Positions 33,912-41,463 of a stretch of DNA of 56,536 nt are shown one piece after another (within the stretch, counting starts at the first letter, position 1; each line of letters begins with the position of its first letter). Origin of the DNA: CAZATK01 sp964488085 (GTDB taxonomy: Bacteria; Patescibacteriota; Minisyncoccia; UBA6257; UBA11618); contig CAZATK010000002.1 in NCBI GenBank assembly GCA_964488085.1, positions 1 to 56,536 of the forward strand, read 5' to 3'. Below the pieces are notes generated by a model. That model was not told the DNA's origin. It saw only the letters and a program-made list of their open reading frames with translations, and did no database searches. Both the position numbers and the translations under genes were made by a program.

Positions 33912-34775
33912 TTACTCAAAAACACACTTATTTTGCCGACACGCAGGACGAGCACTTTGAAGTCGTCTATCTTCTGAAGAAAGGGAAGGGCATCCACCTA
34001 GCATACTTCTTTGTTTCTTTAGTTGCATTTGTTGGAATTCGTTTTCACGATATCTATTGATGAGAGTCTTAACGGAACATCTTGATTCCAGTACGTGACA
34101 ATCAGAATCTTGTTCACAATACTTATCCTCGGTAAGATATCGATGATTGGGGGCAGAAGCAGGATGCAGGCTAGCAAGAATTTTTTCAAATTCTTCATTG
34201 AGCGCTTCAATATAGAAATGTCCCGCGCAGACATTTTCTCGGTCAAAATTAGTGACGGTAAAAGCATGCCTACCAAATGTCTTGCCATACGGATCGGTGA
34301 TAGTTTGTCCGTCAGAACTTTCAAACGAAAATTGGTAATTCTCATTTATACCAGGTCTTTGCTCATAACCGCAAGGAATAAAAGCATTCTGCTCAACAGC
34401 AAAGAATCCATTACTTAAAAACTCCACAAACTGTGACAATTGCCGTTCATTCAATTGCCCCATCTTTGGAACTGTGGGCTCAGGGCCAAAGTATCGTACT
34501 GCTCCATCGCCCTTAATGTACAAGATGTAATCTTTACGATTGACCAACCTGCCATCCGTAGCAGTTGTGGCAATGGTATGTTGACGAGTGATAAAAATAG
34601 ATGGTGAATATTGCAATGTCTGTGAGGGAACTGGACCGAAACGTGGAGGCATCTCTCCGTTTTGATAGGGAATTGGATTAAATACTGGAAGAGAAGTTTG
34701 TTGCCATATGACAAGAAAAATAATAGTTATGCTGATTAAAGAAAAGAGAGAAATTAGTAGCCACTTTCGTTTCAT
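33912..34775 (-). CDS. Membrane-anchored extracytoplasmic protein of unknown function
   Basis: A 287-aa protein with one N-terminal membrane helix (about 6-24), a soluble domain, and a cysteine-rich tail: EDKYCEQDSDCHVLESRC ... CRQNKCVFE. The tail resembles small disulfide modules often seen at the end of bacterial surface proteins. Base composition is a little more GC-rich than its neighbours. It is about 150 nt upstream of prfB and probably separate from it. Confidence 0.65.
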   Translation of the reverse strand: MKRKWLLISLFSLISITIIFLVIWQQTSLPVFNPIPYQNGEMPPRFGPVPSQTLQYSPSIFITRQHTIATTATDGRLVNRKDYILYIKGDGAVRYFGPEPTVPKMGQLNERQLSQFVEFLSNGFFAVEQNAFIPCGYEQRPGINENYQFSFESSDGQTITDPYGKTFGRHAFTVTNFDRENVCAGHFYIEALNEEFEKILASLHPASAPNHRYLTEDKYCEQDSDCHVLESRCSVKTLINRYRENEFQQMQLKKQRSMLGGCPSLSSEDRRLQSARPACRQNKCVFE

Positions 34776-34870
34776 GTTTTTATTTTAACATACTTTCGTA
34801 GTAGTTTAAAGGCATGTTGGAGCGGACCACCTACTGACGATCCTCTCTCAAAATTGCCAAAGCAATTTTG

Positions 34871-34942
34871 AGCCAGCGGTCGGATTTGAACCGACGGTCT
34901 TTCCCTTACGAAGGGACTGCTTTACCACTAAGCTACGCTGGC
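34871..34942 (-). tRNA. tRNA-Thr(CGT)
   Basis: Minus-strand GCCAGCG/CGCTGGC acceptor, D-arm GCTTAGTGGTAAAGC, anticodon loop TTCGTAA (CGT), T-arm GGTTCAAATCC. The discriminator is T and CCA is not encoded. Confidence 0.95.
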
Positions 34943-34972
34943 AAAATTTATATAATATCGGACATTGTTCTG

Positions 34973-35028
34973 CCCGCCTCGACTCGCCTTGCTCGTCAAG
35001 GCGAGGCGGGCCACTGAACTACGTCGGC
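34973..35028 (-). pseudogene. tRNA 5' fragment fused to a GC palindrome
   Basis: On the minus strand, GCCGACGTAGTTCAGTGG (35028-35011) is a perfect tRNA opening: 7-nt acceptor strand, TA, D-arm start. It stops abruptly at a hairpin with CCCGCCTCG/CGAGGCGGG arms (35010-34973) containing a nested CGCCTT/AAGGCG. Anticodon arm and T-arm are missing. The intact tRNA-Thr follows 31 nt later. Confidence 0.65.
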
Positions 35029-35077
35029 GTGGTTAGAAATCTAACAAATTTTTGACTAATTAACAATCTTTTGTAAT

Positions 35078-35115
35078 AAACACAATCTTTTGACGATCGT
35101 CAAAAGATTGTGTTT
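35078..35115. repeat. Perfect 38-bp palindrome with ACGATCGT core
   Basis: Both halves match exactly around a GATC centre at 35095-35098. As RNA it would be a 17-bp hairpin with a GAUC loop. It lies beyond the terminator of the KdsC-like gene and before the tRNA fragment on the minus strand. The core octamer recurs in the palindrome at 44665-44698. Confidence 0.9.
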
Positions 35116-35138
35116 GGAATAATAACAATAATAAAAAG

Positions 35139-35157
35139 CCCCCGTGTTTATTGGGGG
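35139..35157 (-). terminator. Terminator after the KdsC-like gene
   Basis: Minus-strand CCCCC (35157-35153) pairs with GGGGG (35143-35139), followed by CTTTTT. Confidence 0.8.
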
Positions 35158-35162
35158 ATGAT

Positions 35163-35744
35163 TTATCGTGTGGGGAGCGTTGTCGGATCGATTCCCCGCG
35201 CTTCTAACATAAGATTAGCAAAATCACGCAAGGCGCCATTGCCACCTGATCGTGGCGTCACGTAGTGAGCTAGTTGTTTAACAACCTCTTCTGCTTGAGC
35301 TGGGGCAATTCGTAAGGCCGCTTTTTTCAAAAGCGGTAATTGAACTAAATCGTGTCCTATTACTGCGCAATCAGCGAAGGTTAAATAAAGTCTATTAAGC
35401 CATTCTTCAACCGGAGCTATTTGCTCTATACCAACTACACCATCAATAATTTCGACGGCTGGCCATCCTCCTTCGCCTGTTTGTTTAGAGGCAGAAGGAA
35501 GATTATTCCATCTTTTTACAAGATTAACGATGGAATCGGTTGGCTTCAAGACTTCGCTATTTACGAAAGCAATGGGAATGCCGATAGCCCGAAGTAATGA
35601 AATGCCTTGACCATCATAGTGGCTACGCGTCATGGCCATAAATGGCTTGCCATCCAGATCGCCAATTATGTCCTGATTATTATTAAGGACACCGCTGACG
35701 CTAGAAACAAGAGCTTTGATTGATGCGAATCTTTTGTGGGACAT
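35163..35744 (-). CDS. KdsC-like HAD-family protein with lost catalytic aspartates
   Basis: The 193-aa protein follows the KdsC/8-phosphatase layout: IKALVSSVSGVL at motif I, YDGQGISLLRAIGIPIAFV at motif II, and IGHDLVQLPLLKKAALRIAP ... AHYVTPRSGGNGALRD at motifs III-IV. In active members motif I is D-x-D-G-V-x-T and motif IV is GDDxxD. Here both motif I aspartates are Ser (S-V-S-G-V) and GDD reads GHD, so phosphatase activity is unlikely. The start has a GAAAGG Shine-Dalgarno. Base composition is more GC-rich than its neighbours, consistent with acquisition. Confidence 0.75.
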   Translation of the reverse strand: MSHKRFASIKALVSSVSGVLNNNQDIIGDLDGKPFMAMTRSHYDGQGISLLRAIGIPIAFVNSEVLKPTDSIVNLVKRWNNLPSASKQTGEGGWPAVEIIDGVVGIEQIAPVEEWLNRLYLTFADCAVIGHDLVQLPLLKKAALRIAPAQAEEVVKQLAHYVTPRSGGNGALRDFANLMLEARGIDPTTLPTR

Positions 35745-35828
35745 AGAGACCTTTCAATATTGATGTCAAAGTTCTGCGGAAACATTACTGTTTCTTTATA
35801 TATTAAAATTATTAGAAGTTCAACTTTA

Positions 35829-35950
35829 CCCCCATACCAATTGATGTGGTTTTGAGCGAGTGAAGGGGATCGAACCCTCGTCTATAGCTTGGGAAGCTAT
35901 TGTACTGCCACTGTACTACACTCGCATGCTTCTAACAGTTGGTATGGGGG
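35829..35950. repeat. 12-bp inverted repeat flanking tRNA-Gly
   Basis: CCCCCATACCAA at 35829-35840 and its exact complement at 35939-35950 bracket the tRNA gene. In a precursor RNA the tRNA would sit at the end of a closed stem, resembling processing stems. The right arm also touches the tRNA-Gly fragment. Confidence 0.75.
35855..35925 (-). tRNA. tRNA-Gly(CCC)
   Basis: Minus-strand GCGAGTG/CACTCGC acceptor, D-arm GTACAGTGGCAGTAC, anticodon loop TTCCCAA (CCC), T-arm GGTTCGATCCC. CCA is not encoded. Confidence 0.95.
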
Positions 35951-36008
35951 CTTGGGAACCTGCCTGCCGGCAGGCAGGGGTCGTGTATTGCCACTATACT
36001 AATCCCGC
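35941..36008 (-). pseudogene. Truncated tRNA-Gly interrupted by a perfect palindrome
   Basis: On the minus strand, GCGGGATTAGTATAGTGGCA and ACACGACC (36008-35979) form an intact acceptor 5' strand, D-arm and start of the anticodon stem. A 20-bp perfect palindrome of CCTGC/GCAGG type (35978-35959) follows, then TTCCCAAGC, the tRNA-Gly anticodon loop, then unrelated sequence with no T-arm. It lies directly upstream of the intact tRNA-Gly. Confidence 0.75.
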
Positions 36009-36030
36009 CTATAGTGAGTTTATTGAATTA

Positions 36031-36564
36031 CTAAAAATCTTTTGTTAAAAGAATAATTTTCGCAGATTTTTCAGCTTGAGAAAGCCAGTCCGAATAGCTT
36101 ACTCCTTCTTCTTGAAGTTGTTTAAGCAATAGTTCTTTCTCTGCTTGAGGAATGACTATTAGCTTATAAAAATCTGCCAGATTTAAGTCATATAGCGCAA
36201 CAGCCGCTTGTTCTAGATTAGGGTTTTCTAAATACGGGCTGATAATGTTATTTATAGAAGCCGTTAGTTCAATATTATTTAATTTTTGTCTTAAGGCATC
36301 TGAAACTAATTTTCTTTCAATAATATTTTTTAAAACAGCTACTCTGACTTGCTTATTATTGTTGTTTTTTAAACCTTCTTTTTCAGAAGTAGTCAACGAT
36401 TGTTGATAATAATATTCCGCAACTCTTGCTTCCTTATCAAGATTATATCCCCAAATAATTTCTGAATTGATTATGGCTACTGGATACCATCCTTGACGAA
36501 CTAAATAAAATGTCCCAAAACCTGAACCTAATACTATAAAAAATATGGTGACAAAATACCTCAT
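36031..36564 (-). CDS. Membrane-anchored helical protein, possibly chaperone-like
   Basis: The 177-aa protein has an N-terminal membrane helix (about 3-22) and a helical outside region: SEIIWGYNLDKEARVAEYYYQQ ... VLKNIIERKLVSDALRQ. The layout resembles the N-terminal helical domain of SurA/PrsA-type chaperones without a rotamase domain. This is only a topological likeness. It overlaps the DivIC-like gene by one base. Confidence 0.55.
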   Translation of the reverse strand: MRYFVTIFFIVLGSGFGTFYLVRQGWYPVAIINSEIIWGYNLDKEARVAEYYYQQSLTTSEKEGLKNNNNKQVRVAVLKNIIERKLVSDALRQKLNNIELTASINNIISPYLENPNLEQAAVALYDLNLADFYKLIVIPQAEKELLLKQLQEEGVSYSDWLSQAEKSAKIILLTKDF

Positions 36565-36830
36565 TATTTTATTTCCGGAATAATTATTAATACTTTTTCA
36601 TCGGGTAGGGCATAGTCTGCCTTTCTCATCTCTCTTTCTAAGTGTTCTTTTTGGTTAAAATAATCCAAATCGGCAGTTAATTTTTCATTTTCTATTTTAA
36701 TGGCTTCCAGCTCCGCATTTATTGCGAATTGTTCCCTTTTTACATTATTATATTGTCCAATCAGTCTATAAAGCTGGACAGCGAACATTCCGATAGCCAT
36801 CATCAAAATTAACACTAAAAAAAACCTCAT
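36564..36830 (-). CDS. DivIC/FtsB-like septum formation protein
   Basis: An 88-aa protein with an N-terminal membrane helix (about 3-22) followed by a leucine-zipper-like coiled coil (YNNVKREQFAINAELEAIKIENEKL) and the typical post-coil segment EREMRKADYALPDEKVLII, which matches the DivIC/FtsB pattern (A-R-x-x-x-Y-x-x-P-G-E-x-V/L). It would pair with an FtsL/FtsQ-type partner; an FtsQ-like candidate is at 76-618. It lies 76 nt downstream of lepA. Confidence 0.82.
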   Translation of the reverse strand: MRFFLVLILMMAIGMFAVQLYRLIGQYNNVKREQFAINAELEAIKIENEKLTADLDYFNQKEHLEREMRKADYALPDEKVLIIIPEIK

Positions 36831-36906
36831 ACCTTTATTCTAGCATTTATTTTTTTAATAATTCTTTAAAAACAGAAGCCGGCCGCCTTACGGCGAGCCT
36901 CGCCAA

Positions 36907-38709
36907 CTACTTCTTAAGTAATTCTTTAAAGATGTTGGCGGGAATTTTTATGTCACTTTGTTGTGCCACTTCTTTCAACCTCGTTTTTCCTCTTTGTTGT
37001 TTTTTCCATAATTTCATTTTTCTGGTTCTATCTCCGCCGTATAGGTAGCCGGTAACATCTTTTTTCATGGCTGGAATTGTTTCTCTAGAAATTATTCTGC
37101 CTTTAACCGCCGCTTGAATGGCTTGTGTAAATTGTTGTTTTGGTAAGAATTCTTTCAATCGCTCTACTGTTATTTTTGCTTCTCTCGGAATTTTTTCTTG
37201 AGGCAAAATTCTTGTTAGTCCCGGAACTAAATGGCCAGAGATTAATACTTCTAATTTTTCCAATTTACTTTTTTCATAGCCAATCAATTCATAGCTCATA
37301 GAAGCGTATCCTTCGGATAATGATTTTAATTTATCGTCTAAATCGCTTATTAAATCTGCCAGAGGTAATTTGGCCGATAATAAAACTTTATTGCCCAAGG
37401 TTTTTGTTTCAAAATTGCCGAAACGAAAAATTTCTTTTAAAGATAAAATACTGCCTAAATATTTTGGCGGAGATAAAATTTCTACTTTAGTGATCGGTTC
37501 TAAAGCCTCTTGGTAGTCCAAGGGAAAATCCTTCGGATTTTTAATTTCTAAATATTCTTGTTGTTTTCCAATTGGAAGAACTTTATAGGCAACAGAGGGA
37601 AAACTGTGAACTGTTTTAATCTTAAATTCTCTTTCTAATCTTTCGGCGGTTATTTCAAAATGCAATCTTCCTAAAAATCCGCCCTTAAATCCCCTTCCCA
37701 ATATTTCGCTAGATTCAGGATGAAAATTTAATGAAGCGTCAGTTAATCTTAATTTTGCCAGGGCTTTTTTTAGATTTTCATAATTATCATTTTCTTCCGG
37801 ATAAAATGATACGAAAACAACCGGTTGCGGTTCTTGATAGCCGGGTAAGGCCAGGTCTTCTAATTTCGAATTTCGAATTTCGAATTTCGAATTTATGATA
37901 GTATCTCCTATTTTTAATAACCCCGGGTCTTTAATGCCGGTGGCAATATAACCAATTTCCCCATCATTTAATTGCTCGCAATTTCTTAATTGAGGATAAA
38001 AATATCCCACCTCCTTAATATTAGCTTGGCTATTGTTGGCTAGAAATTTCACAGAATCCCCTCTTTTAAATTGCCCGCCAAACAAGCGAACAAAAGCAAT
38101 TACTCCTTTATGGTCATCATAAAGAGAGTCAAACACAAGCGCTCTAGATACTTCTTTTTGTTTTTTGGGTGGAGGAATTTGTTCAATTATTTGATCAAGC
38201 AAAAAATCCACACCTTCCCCCGTTTTTCCTGAAATTTTTATAATATCTTCTTTTTTGATATTTAATAACGCGGCCAAATCTTCAATGACATCTTCTAATT
38301 GAGAAGGATTTAAATCTATCTTATTAACGGCTCCGACAATTTTTAAATTTGCCTTTTTAGCATTTTCAAAATTAGCTAATGTTTGGGCTTGGATTCCTTG
38401 AGTGGCATCAACTAATAAAATTGCTCCTTCTACGGCGGTTAAAGCCCGAGACACCTCGTAACTGAAATCATTATGTCCCGGAGTGTCAATTAAATTCAGA
38501 ATATGATCCTTATAAATCATGCGGACTGGCGCCATTTTAATTGTAATTCCCCGTTCTCGTTCCAATTCCAGTTGATCTAAATATTGTTCTTTCATTGCTC
38601 GTTTTTCAATTGTCCCCGTCATTTCCAATAATCTGTCGGCTAAAGTAGATTTGCCGTGATCAATGTGAGCAATAATACAGAAATTTCTTATTTTTTCTAG
38701 ATTTGACAT
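36907..38709 (-). CDS. lepA: Elongation factor 4 (LepA)
   Basis: The 600-aa translational GTPase is of usual length. G motifs: AHIDHGKST, the DTPGHNDF block, and NKIDL. The LepA C-terminal domain is present (PAMKKDVTGYLYGGDRTRKMKLWKKQQRGKTR is recognisable at the end). EF4 back-translocates or stabilises stalled ribosomes. Residues around 281-292 (NSKFEIRNSKLE) are encoded by tandem TCGAATT units (37862-37894) and look like an in-frame repeat insertion. A TGGTATAAA extended -10 lies about 20 nt before the ATG. Confidence 0.96.
   Translation of the reverse strand: MSNLEKIRNFCIIAHIDHGKSTLADRLLEMTGTIEKRAMKEQYLDQLELERERGITIKMAPVRMIYKDHILNLIDTPGHNDFSYEVSRALTAVEGAILLVDATQGIQAQTLANFENAKKANLKIVGAVNKIDLNPSQLEDVIEDLAALLNIKKEDIIKISGKTGEGVDFLLDQIIEQIPPPKKQKEVSRALVFDSLYDDHKGVIAFVRLFGGQFKRGDSVKFLANNSQANIKEVGYFYPQLRNCEQLNDGEIGYIATGIKDPGLLKIGDTIINSKFEIRNSKLEDLALPGYQEPQPVVFVSFYPEENDNYENLKKALAKLRLTDASLNFHPESSEILGRGFKGGFLGRLHFEITAERLEREFKIKTVHSFPSVAYKVLPIGKQQEYLEIKNPKDFPLDYQEALEPITKVEILSPPKYLGSILSLKEIFRFGNFETKTLGNKVLLSAKLPLADLISDLDDKLKSLSEGYASMSYELIGYEKSKLEKLEVLISGHLVPGLTRILPQEKIPREAKITVERLKEFLPKQQFTQAIQAAVKGRIISRETIPAMKKDVTGYLYGGDRTRKMKLWKKQQRGKTRLKEVAQQSDIKIPANIFKELLKK
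37862..37894. repeat. Tandem TCGAATT repeat inside lepA
   Basis: About four and a half copies of the 7-bp unit form a palindromic tract of 33 nt. Together with the flanking bases it adds roughly 11-12 residues in frame between conserved LepA segments. Confidence 0.85.
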
Positions 38710-38773
38710 AATAAAGTTTATGAAGCATTTATACCATATTTTTATAATTAAGTGGAGAATTTAAAATAAAAAA

Positions 38774-38810
38774 AATCGCCTAGAAGATCGATTATATCTT
38801 CTAGGCGATT
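38774..38810 (-). terminator. Strong terminator of the high-GC gene
   Basis: A perfect 15-bp stem (38774-38788/38796-38810) with a 7-nt loop is followed on the minus strand by eight T residues. A second 9-bp hairpin (38811-38819/38828-38836) directly upstream contains the gene's stop codon. Confidence 0.9.
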
Positions 38811-38834
38811 AGTAAGTGATGTTTAGTTCACTTA

Positions 38835-39218
38835 CTAGTCTTCCAGGAGGTCCGAATCCCACTCCTCTTCCTCCTCTTCTCCTGGGAAGGGAATGAGTAC
38901 CGGCTCCTGGCTCTCCTCGCTCTCCACACTCGCTTGCGGGAAGCGAATGTGCGAGTAGTTCAGGGCGACGATTCCGTACACCACGACGTCACCGGAGCTC
39001 CTCTCCGCTTCGTCGTAGACGCGCTGGGCATAGCCCTGGGCAATCTTCATGTCGGTGAAGACACGACTATTGCCGAAGAGCTCGCGGACGCATTCGACGT
39101 CCAGTCCGCCGCTCCCGTCGCTCAGGTTCTCGATCGCCTGCGCGTGAGCGATCCTGTACTCCTTTTTGCCACGGCTGCCTTTGGTGGCAAGGACGTAGAC
39201 GCCATCGTTTGCTGACAT
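38835..39218 (-). CDS. High-GC orphan gene, 127 aa, acidic C-terminus
   Basis: The product starts MSANDGVYVLATKGSRGKKE, continues with YRIAHAQAIENL, and ends in a strongly acidic tail (GEEEEEEWDSDLLED). There is no membrane segment. Base composition and codon choice (GAC, CTC, GCG, TCG) are far more GC-rich than the surroundings. It is an isolated transcription unit: consensus promoter at 39275-39303, a leader of about 50 nt with a 9-bp hairpin (39242-39264), a strong AAAGGAG Shine-Dalgarno, and a strong terminator. The opening motif gives me an impression of small proteins met in other Candidate Phyla Radiation genomes, which I cannot verify. Function unknown. Confidence 0.8.
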   Translation of the reverse strand: MSANDGVYVLATKGSRGKKEYRIAHAQAIENLSDGSGGLDVECVRELFGNSRVFTDMKIAQGYAQRVYDEAERSSGDVVVYGIVALNYSHIRFPQASVESEESQEPVLIPFPGEEEEEEWDSDLLED

Positions 39219-39274
39219 GACTAGCTCCTTTTGCTAAGGGAGAAGACGACCCTATGTCATCTTCAACTTTCTAC

Positions 39275-39303
39275 AGTATAGCAGATTAATGATTATTTGT
39301 CAA
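39275..39303 (-). promoter_or_regulatory. Consensus promoter of the high-GC gene
   Basis: TTGACA (39303-39298), 17 nt, then TATACT (39280-39275) with TGC directly before it. The -10 context CTGCTATACTGTA matches that of the second high-GC gene at 51826-51854. Confidence 0.88.
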
Positions 39304-39320
39304 TAGCTTGGCAAAACCAA

Positions 39321-39489
39321 CAAAAAACCCCCGAAAGGAGCTTTTTTATTCTAATATAGAACCCCGCCTGTAAGATTCTTCCGGCAAAAGCCAGGTTGGA
39401 TGATCGCAACTTAGTTCCTCAGAACCAAGCGATATTGATCTTCCTAAAAATTGATATTTAGCCCGGAATCTTAAAGGCGGAGTTCTATA
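39321..39489 (-). ncRNA. Structured small RNA candidate, 6S-like architecture
   Basis: A closing stem pairs TATAGAAC (39355-39362), CCGCCT (39364-39369) and TAAGATTC (39371-39378) with 39482-39489, 39475-39480 and 39466-39473, giving 22 bp with single mismatches between blocks. A large open region follows, then an apical stem: ATCGC/GCGAT and CTTAGTTC/GAACCAAG with a 4-nt loop (39403-39433). On the minus strand, extended -10 TGATACAAT (39493-39501) predicts a start at the stem's first base, and a hairpin with TTTTTT (39322-39347) ends it. The -35 is weak. No ORF is present. Confidence 0.65.
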
Positions 39490-39504
39490 ATTATTGTATC
39501 ACAA

Positions 39505-40059
39505 TCATTCTAAAATACTATTCAACTCTTCTTTTTCAAACCACAAATCTATTTCTTTTACAGCATCAGACGCATTGCCCGAAGCGTGAATTAGATTTCT
39601 TACGGATCGGCCGTTAGTATCGGCCATTTCATAAGAGTCAACGGAAAAATCCCCTCTTATTGTGCCAACATCCGATGTTAGTGGTTCGGTACCGCCAACA
39701 ACTTTTCTTATTATACTAATCGCATGTGGCCCTTCCCATGCCATAATTATCAATGGTTCGGAGCTCATGTAATGTTTAAGATTTTTGAGCACCATCTCTG
39801 CGATTTTTAAAGGATCTTCTGATGGCGGTTTTTTACCCTTTTTCTTATACGAGTCAATGGTTTTTTGTCCGGTTATCAATTTCCAATTAGGGTCAAGAAG
39901 ATAATGCTTTTCAATAAGTTTGGGCGTAGCTGTCATCATTTTCATCCCAACAAGTTTAAGGCCGGTTCTCTCAAAGCGCTTAATAATTTCTCCTGTAAGA
40001 GTTCTTTGTATGCCGTCCGGCTTTATAATAACTAGCGTTCGCTCTTCTTTTAGATTCAC
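39505..40059 (-). CDS. ndk: Nucleoside diphosphate kinase with a mid-chain insertion
   Basis: The 184-aa enzyme equilibrates NTPs and NDPs. RTLVIIKPDGIQR, the catalytic His in NLIHASG, and GTIRGDF are present. The family is usually near 140-150 residues. About 35-40 extra residues (LDPNWKLITGQKTIDSYKKKGKKPPSEDPLK) fall after the first third, near the subunit-contact region. The ATG overlaps the aspS stop, so the two are coupled. Confidence 0.93.
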   Translation of the reverse strand: MNLKEERTLVIIKPDGIQRTLTGEIIKRFERTGLKLVGMKMMTATPKLIEKHYLLDPNWKLITGQKTIDSYKKKGKKPPSEDPLKIAEMVLKNLKHYMSSEPLIIMAWEGPHAISIIRKVVGGTEPLTSDVGTIRGDFSVDSYEMADTNGRSVRNLIHASGNASDAVKEIDLWFEKEELNSILE

Positions 40060-41450
40060 TTTTTTATTTCAAGCCCCAAATCCTTTAACTGATCTTTGCT
40101 TATTTCACTTGGAGATTCCATCATTAAATCCTGCGCATCTCCTGTTTTTGGAAAAGCAATTACCTCACGAATATTTGGTTCGTTCATTAGTATCATTAAA
40201 AAACGATCGATGCCCGGAGCTATACCGCCATGAGGCGGAGCGCCATAAGATAACGCCTCAATCATATGGCCAAAACTATTTATTATTTTTTCTTCGCTCA
40301 TTCCCATTATTTCAAGAACCGCCCTTAACGCTTCGGGTTTATGATTGCGAATGCTTCCTCCGCCAATTTCATGTCCATTGAGAACTAAATCATATTGTTC
40401 TGTTTTTATTTCACTTATATTAGTTTTTTTCATTAACCATTCCATGTGTTCTTTTTTGGGAGCGGAAAAAGGATTGTGGGTAAATGTCCATTTGCCATTG
40501 TCTGTTTTTTCAAAAAATGGAAAATCTGTGATCCAAGCAAAAGCCAATTCATTGGGATCGTTTTTATCTTTTCTTAAATCTGGTTTATCAGTCCCGTATT
40601 TCTCCATAGCTTCTGCGTAAGTAAATTGAGGAAAGGGCGTTTGCGAAATTTTTTTATCAGGAAAGAGCTCTTTAACAATTTTTATATACAAATCTTCAGT
40701 CAAACTCATAATATCTTCTTTTTCAACAAAACTCATTTCTAAGTCAAGTTGCGTGAATTCTTGCTGTCTGTCTCCGCGGGTGTCTTCGTCGCGAAAGCAT
40801 TTGGCTATTTGAAAATATTTTTCAAATCCAGAGACCATTAATAATTGTTTGTATTGTTGGGGAGATTGCGCGAGCGCGTAAAACTTTCCGGGATGGAGTC
40901 GTGAGGGAACTAAATAATTGCGTGCGCCCGTTTCTGTATTGGCTTTGGAAACAACCGGCGTTTCAATTTCCACAAAATCTTTTTCATTAAGATAATCTCT
41001 AATAAAACTAACCACCTCGTGGCGCGCTGTTATGTTTTTTTGCAAACGAGGGCGGCGCAAATCCAGATAACGGTACTTTAATCTATTTTCTTCTCCTATT
41101 TCATAACCATCGGTATCAACGGCAATGGGCGGTGTTTTAGATTGATTTAAAACTTCTAAATCGCTGACAAGAACCTCCCATTTACCACTAGCTATTTCCG
41201 GATTAACAAGATTTTCAGGCCTTTTATTTACCATGCCCGATACTTTAATAACCCACTCGGGACGAAGATGGCCTGCCTTTTCAAATAAATCCTTTTCTTT
41301 TGATAAAAAAACCAGTTGAGCTATGCCGCGCTGATCTCTCATATCTATAAATATTATTTTTCCATGATCTCTTCTTGCCCCAACCCAGCCCATAAGGGTA
41401 ATTTTATTGCCCTCTTCTGACCCAATATCTGCTACGTAAGTTCTTTTCAT
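40056..41450 (-). CDS. aspS: Aspartyl-tRNA synthetase lacking the GAD domain
   Basis: About 464 aa. The class II motifs are clear: YLDLRRPRLQKNITARHEV (motif 1 region), FRDEDTRGDRQQEFTQLD (motif 2) and GIAPGIDRFLMIL (motif 3), along with an N-terminal OB fold (MGWVGARRDHGKIIFIDMRD). Bacterial AspRS has about 590 residues with a GAD domain between motif 2 and 3. Here YGTDKPDLR runs on to FAWITDFPFFE with only a short link, so the GAD domain is missing. The start is ATG 41450. Whether it also charges tRNA-Asn is not decidable from sequence. Confidence 0.93.
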   Translation of the reverse strand: MKRTYVADIGSEEGNKITLMGWVGARRDHGKIIFIDMRDQRGIAQLVFLSKEKDLFEKAGHLRPEWVIKVSGMVNKRPENLVNPEIASGKWEVLVSDLEVLNQSKTPPIAVDTDGYEIGEENRLKYRYLDLRRPRLQKNITARHEVVSFIRDYLNEKDFVEIETPVVSKANTETGARNYLVPSRLHPGKFYALAQSPQQYKQLLMVSGFEKYFQIAKCFRDEDTRGDRQQEFTQLDLEMSFVEKEDIMSLTEDLYIKIVKELFPDKKISQTPFPQFTYAEAMEKYGTDKPDLRKDKNDPNELAFAWITDFPFFEKTDNGKWTFTHNPFSAPKKEHMEWLMKKTNISEIKTEQYDLVLNGHEIGGGSIRNHKPEALRAVLEIMGMSEEKIINSFGHMIEALSYGAPPHGGIAPGIDRFLMILMNEPNIREVIAFPKTGDAQDLMMESPSEISKDQLKDLGLEIKK

Positions 41451-41463
41451 AATAATCTTTATT

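Noticed and set aside
34095..34418. 107-aa plus-strand ORF
   Set aside because: Antisense shadow of the 287-aa membrane-anchored protein without start signals.
39321..39489. SRP (4.5S) RNA
   Set aside because: The conserved SRP domain IV sequence (GGUCCGGAAGGAAGCAGC type) is not present in the apical hairpin.
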